Shown here: positions 6,363 through 8,278 of the stretch, in pieces | How positions within the stretch are numbered: the stretch's first letter is position 1 | Layout of the letters: every line of letters starts with the position of its first letter | Source: an uncultured Clostridia bacterium | GTDB taxonomy: Bacteria; Bacillota; Clostridia; Oscillospirales; Oscillospiraceae | NCBI GenBank assembly: GCA_947167725.1 | Contig: CAMVJF010000064.1 | Coordinates: forward strand, 1-8,278 | Direction of reading: 5' to 3' | Length of the DNA stretch: 8,278 nt | Notes under the pieces: model-generated | What the model was told of the DNA's origin: nothing | Seen by the model: only the letters and a program-made list of their open reading frames with translations | The model's database searches: none | Translations under genes and position numbers: made by a program

Positions 6363-6387
6363 TATTTTGCAATATTCCGGGAAGCGC

Positions 6388-6418
6388 GTGAAACCGCCGC
6401 CGCGTTTTGTCGTGTATA
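6388..6418 (+). promoter_or_regulatory. Candidate ECF-type promoter of the sigma operon
   Basis: GTGAAACC (6388-6395) resembles the AAC-containing -35 of ECF sigma promoters. CGTGTATA (6411-6418) resembles the CGT-type -10, and the spacer is 15 bp. Transcription would start near 6424-6428, leaving a leader of about 25-30 nt with only the ribosome binding site. The placement directly before a sigma-factor gene fits autoregulation. The match is by eye to the general ECF pattern. Confidence 0.45.
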
Positions 6419-6439
6419 CGGGTGAGAGCTCTTGCACAG

Positions 6440-6446
6440 AAGGAGG
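6440..6446 (+). promoter_or_regulatory. Ribosome binding site of the sigma-factor gene
   Basis: AAGGAGG lies 6 nt before the ATG at 6453. It rules out the upstream in-frame TTG at 6432, which lies ahead of this site and would add seven residues (MHRRRNG). Confidence 0.85.
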
Positions 6447-6452
6447 AACGGT

Positions 6453-7010
6453 ATGGAAGACACAGCGATCGTCGATCTGTACTGGCAGCGTTCCGACAGG
6501 GCCCTGTCGGAAACCGACAAGAAATACGGCCGTTACTGCCACTCGATCGCCTATCATATCTGCGGCGCGAGGGAGGATGCGGAGGAATGCGTGAACGACA
6601 CGTATCTGCGTGCCTGGAACAGCATGCCGACCGAGCGTCCCTCGGCGCTGGGAGCCTTCCTGGGCCGTATCACGAGAAACCTCGCCCTTGACCGTATCAA
6701 GGCGAGAAACACCGTCAAGCGCGGAGGAGGACAGGCGCCCCTGGCCCTGAGCGAACTGGAAGACTGCATCCCCGGCGGGACGAGTCCGGAGCGGGCTCTG
6801 GAGGAAAAGGAGCTGGAGGCCGCGATCGGACGTTTCGTCGCCGCGCTGCCGAAAGCCGAAAAAACGGTCTTCGTGCTGCGCTATTTCTATCTTGTCCCGA
6901 TCGATGAGATCGCGGAGAAGCTGCAGTTCAGTTCCGGGAAAGTCAAAAGCATGCTGTTCCGCAGCCGCAAAAAGCTGAGAGCAGCCTTGGAAAAGGAGGG
7001 GCTTGCATGA
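6453..7010 (+). CDS. ECF-like RNA polymerase sigma-70 family factor
   Basis: A 185-residue cytosolic protein with the two-domain layout of ECF sigma factors. Region 2 spans about residues 21-88; the stretch DAEECVNDTYLRAWNSMP (42-59) is the region 2.2 helix that binds the beta' clamp helices, and FLGRITRNLALDRIKARN (69-86) covers regions 2.3/2.4, which recognise the -10. A Gly-rich linker (KRGGGQ, 89-94) leads to region 4 (about 120-180), where IDEIAEKLQFSSGKVKSMLFRSRKKL is the helix-turn-helix expected to read the -35. Sigma region 3 is absent. This closely resembles a sub-family widespread in gut Clostridia that is regularly followed by a one-TM protein, as here. The stop TGA overlaps the next gene's ATG (ATGA), so the two are translationally coupled. 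The likely role is responding to an envelope or extracellular signal; the regulon is unknown. Confidence 0.93.
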   Translation: MEDTAIVDLYWQRSDRALSETDKKYGRYCHSIAYHICGAREDAEECVNDTYLRAWNSMPTERPSALGAFLGRITRNLALDRIKARNTVKRGGGQAPLALSELEDCIPGGTSPERALEEKELEAAIGRFVAALPKAEKTVFVLRYFYLVPIDEIAEKLQFSSGKVKSMLFRSRKKLRAALEKEGLA

Positions 7011-7861
7011 ACTCACTGACACTTCTGCGCGCGATGAACGGCATTCACGAGGAGGATGTCATCATGGCCGGAAAGCAATACTACAACAACGACAAGAAAA
7101 CGGTACCCGTCAGGACCAAACGGCTCATCGCCTTTGCGGCCGCCATCGTGCTGATGCTCTCGCTGGGCATCGCGGCCTATGCGGCCTACAATGCGATCTC
7201 AACGCCGGAGGCCGCCGAGAAGGTCGCGCGCGAGCAGATCGCGCAGTGGCGCGAGCGCGGGCTGCTGAACCCGAACGTGCGATTCGAGGGGGCGGCGGAT
7301 CGGATCGTCGAGATCGAGGAGGAACAGGGCGGCACGGCCTGGTACGGGCGCCTGTTCCCGCACAGCTTCGACGTGCGCTGGTACTTCGGAGAGCGAAAAT
7401 ACGGCTGCAATCTGAATATCGACACGCTCGGCGGCAAGATCATGTATCTTGATCTCTTCGCCGACGCGGACGAGGACGCCGAGCCGACGGGCGAGGTCGA
7501 GCTGACCGTCGGGCCGAACGGGGAGACGAAGACCTTCTATTACTACGAAAACTTCGACGATCTCCTTCCCGCCGATCAGACCGTGGACGGCTTCTGCACG
7601 GCGCTGGCCGATTACTGGGGATACGGCGCTTACCGTCTGGCGGACAAGACCGATCCTGTCTGGACGGAGGATTACGCCGCGTGCTTCGCCGAGGTCGACG
7701 GCGCGACGCGCATGCTCGACGTGCCCTGGGATAGGAGCGGGAGGTGCATGCTCGCGGTCTATTTCGACGGCGACACGGACGGCGCCCCCATGTATATCGA
7801 TCTCATGCAGTATCCCGGCTACGTCGGGATGGACGTCGGGATCCGTCACCCGGTGGGCTGA
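7007..7861 (+). CDS. Single-pass membrane protein coupled to the sigma factor; putative anti-sigma or signal-sensing regulator
   Basis: A 284-residue protein whose ATG overlaps the sigma stop codon by 4 bp; AAGGAGGGG (6993-7001) lies 5 nt upstream. Residues 1-38 are a short cytoplasmic segment containing LLRAMNGIHEEDVIMA, a motif recurring at the N-terminus of proteins encoded next to this type of sigma factor. KTKRL-type basic residues precede a TM helix at about 39-61 (IAFAAAIVLMLSLGIAAYAA), leaving about 220 residues outside. That part starts with a charged helix (EAAEKVAREQIAQWRERG, 68-85), followed by mixed alpha/beta sequence in which NLNIDTLGGKIMYLDL (135-150) and AVYFDG...MYIDLMQYPGY (250-272) resemble PepSY-like strand patterns. 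Cysteines are at 134, 197, 226 and 247. Gene order, size and topology suggest it holds the sigma factor inactive and senses an outside signal. No zinc-finger anti-sigma motif is present, so the role is inferred from position. An intrinsic terminator follows. Confidence 0.82.
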   Translation: MNSLTLLRAMNGIHEEDVIMAGKQYYNNDKKTVPVRTKRLIAFAAAIVLMLSLGIAAYAAYNAISTPEAAEKVAREQIAQWRERGLLNPNVRFEGAADRIVEIEEEQGGTAWYGRLFPHSFDVRWYFGERKYGCNLNIDTLGGKIMYLDLFADADEDAEPTGEVELTVGPNGETKTFYYYENFDDLLPADQTVDGFCTALADYWGYGAYRLADKTDPVWTEDYAACFAEVDGATRMLDVPWDRSGRCMLAVYFDGDTDGAPMYIDLMQYPGYVGMDVGIRHPVG

Positions 7862-7901
7862 GAAAAGCGGGCGGGCGGGGGATATCCGCCCCCGCGGAGC
7901 A

Positions 7902-7938
7902 AAAAAAGAGAGCCGAACTGCGTTCGGCTCTCTTTTTT
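7902..7938. terminator. Bidirectional intrinsic terminator between the sigma operon and the [2Fe-2S] gene
   Basis: A perfect 17-bp stem is formed by AAAAAAGAGAGCCGAAC (7902-7918) and GTTCGGCTCTCTTTTTT (7922-7938), with loop TGC. The T-run ends plus-strand transcripts and the A-run supplies a U-tract for the minus-strand gene whose stop is at 7941-7943. An additional imperfect GC hairpin around GATATC (7871-7893) lies just upstream on the plus strand. Confidence 0.93.
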
Positions 7939-7940
7939 GC

Positions 7941-8278
7941 TTACATGATGGGGATCTTGATCTTCAGATCCGTCAGCGGCCAGGAGGAGCAGGCGTGGAA
8001 CCAGCCCATCTCCTTGTCCATGCGGCGGCGGCCGTCGCCGATCGGGGAGACGAAGATCTCGCCCGAGAGCAAATGGCTGCGGCAGAAGCCGCACTCACCG
8101 TTGCGGCAGTGGGTATCGATGGCGATGCCCGCGCGCTCGAGCGCGACGGCGACCGGCTCGGAAGCCTTCGCGTCGATGACGTCCTCGTGAATGCCGCGCA
8201 GGACGGTGATCTTGAAGGTCTTCTCCTCGGTGCCCTTCGGGTAGCCGGGCAGCGTGGAGACGTCCGCGGGATTGTTCA
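7941..8278 (-). CDS. Oxidoreductase, C-terminal plant-type [2Fe-2S] ferredoxin domain (partial)
   Basis: On the minus strand an open frame comes in from the right edge and ends at a TAA (7941-7943), giving the last 111 residues of a larger protein. After a short linker (PADVSTLPGYPKGTEEKT) the fold starts with FKITVLRG, then VALERAGIAIDTHCRNGECG, which is the [2Fe-2S] ligand loop. The ligands are C57-x4-C62-x2-C65 and C96 of HACSSWPL (numbered from the first visible residue). The tail LKIKIPIM is the usual final strand. Such domains are the C-terminal electron-transfer modules of flavin reductases and similar oxidoreductases in Clostridia (GDGRRRMDKEMGW is a familiar stretch in them), so the missing part is probably an FAD/NAD(P)-binding reductase. 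It could also be a stand-alone ferredoxin, but the linker sequence argues against that. It has its own terminator at 7902-7938. Confidence 0.87.
   Translation of the reverse strand, partial: NNPADVSTLPGYPKGTEEKTFKITVLRGIHEDVIDAKASEPVAVALERAGIAIDTHCRNGECGFCRSHLLSGEIFVSPIGDGRRRMDKEMGWFHACSSWPLTDLKIKIPIM

Larger units (their letters stand above)
6131..6452. other. Divergent intergenic region between acetyltransferase and sigma-factor genes
   Basis: These 322 bp separate the minus-strand acetyltransferase operon from the plus-strand sigma operon. From left to right it holds the acetyltransferase ribosome binding site and its leader stem (6139-6179), an A-rich tract (about 6174-6194), the inverted repeat GAAATGATTTC (6265-6275), nested inverted repeats (6322-6362), the candidate ECF-type promoter (6388-6418) and the sigma-factor ribosome binding site (6440-6446). 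I found no convincing promoter for the minus-strand operon. Open frames here (for example 6268-6594 plus) have no ribosome binding site and no recognisable protein family. Confidence 0.6.

Noticed and set aside
6335..6366. Intrinsic terminator formed by CAGGGAC/GTCCCTG followed by TATTTT
   Set aside because: The T-tract is interrupted, the loop is long and no plus-strand gene lies upstream that would need termination.
6268..6594. 108-residue plus-strand open frame across the divergent intergenic region
   Set aside because: It has no ribosome binding site, runs into the sigma gene in another frame and resembles nothing known.
7846..8190. Short open frames over the right-end region on both strands
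   Set aside because: They run through the bidirectional terminator and are shadows of the partial [2Fe-2S] gene, whose frame has the full set of cysteine ligands.

Overview
The window looks like chromosome of a G+C-rich member of the Clostridia (Bacillota), of the kind found among gut Oscillospirales-type genomes. This is inferred from strong AAGGAGG-type ribosome binding sites, compact intrinsic terminators, a VanZ-like protein, an aldo/keto reductase fused to a double [4Fe-4S] ferredoxin module, a Gram-positive surface protein with MBG/Ig-like repeats, and an ECF-like sigma factor coupled to a one-TM protein. No species can be named from sequence alone. I see no rRNA, tRNA, CRISPR array, insertion sequence or phage gene.

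Layout. (1) 1-1355, plus strand: the last codons of a VanZ-family membrane protein, then a complete 374-residue aldo/keto reductase with two C-terminal [4Fe-4S] motifs, closed by an intrinsic terminator. (2) 1356-5035, plus strand: an AT-rich promoter zone and a structured leader precede a large secreted surface protein. I start it at 1597 (1129 residues). It carries a signal peptide, beta-rich repeats, an acidic Gly/Glu linker, Ig/MBG-like domains, a C-terminal membrane anchor and a Lys/Arg tail, and ends at a perfect bidirectional terminator. (3) 5106-6130, minus strand: a two-gene operon of a GNAT acetyltransferase followed by a Nudix hydrolase, sharing that bidirectional terminator. (4) 6131-6452: a 322-bp divergent intergenic region with nested inverted repeats and a candidate ECF-type promoter. 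(5) 6453-7861, plus strand: an ECF-like sigma factor and a translationally coupled (ATGA overlap) membrane protein that is probably its regulator. (6) 7902-7938: another bidirectional terminator. (7) 7941-8278, minus strand: the C-terminal plant-type [2Fe-2S] domain of a larger oxidoreductase that continues past the right edge.

How the parts relate. The sigma/membrane-protein pair is the only clear regulatory unit. Its candidate promoter has an ECF-like -35/-10 arrangement, so autoregulation is plausible, but no second copy of that promoter was recognised in the window, so its regulon is unknown. The remaining units look like independent transcription units separated by terminators. I do not see a convincing unknown multi-gene system. 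The parts most worth a second look are the sigma/regulator pair with its uncharacterised extracytoplasmic domain, the surface protein with its degenerate sorting signal and doubled start region, and the small structured elements in the leaders.
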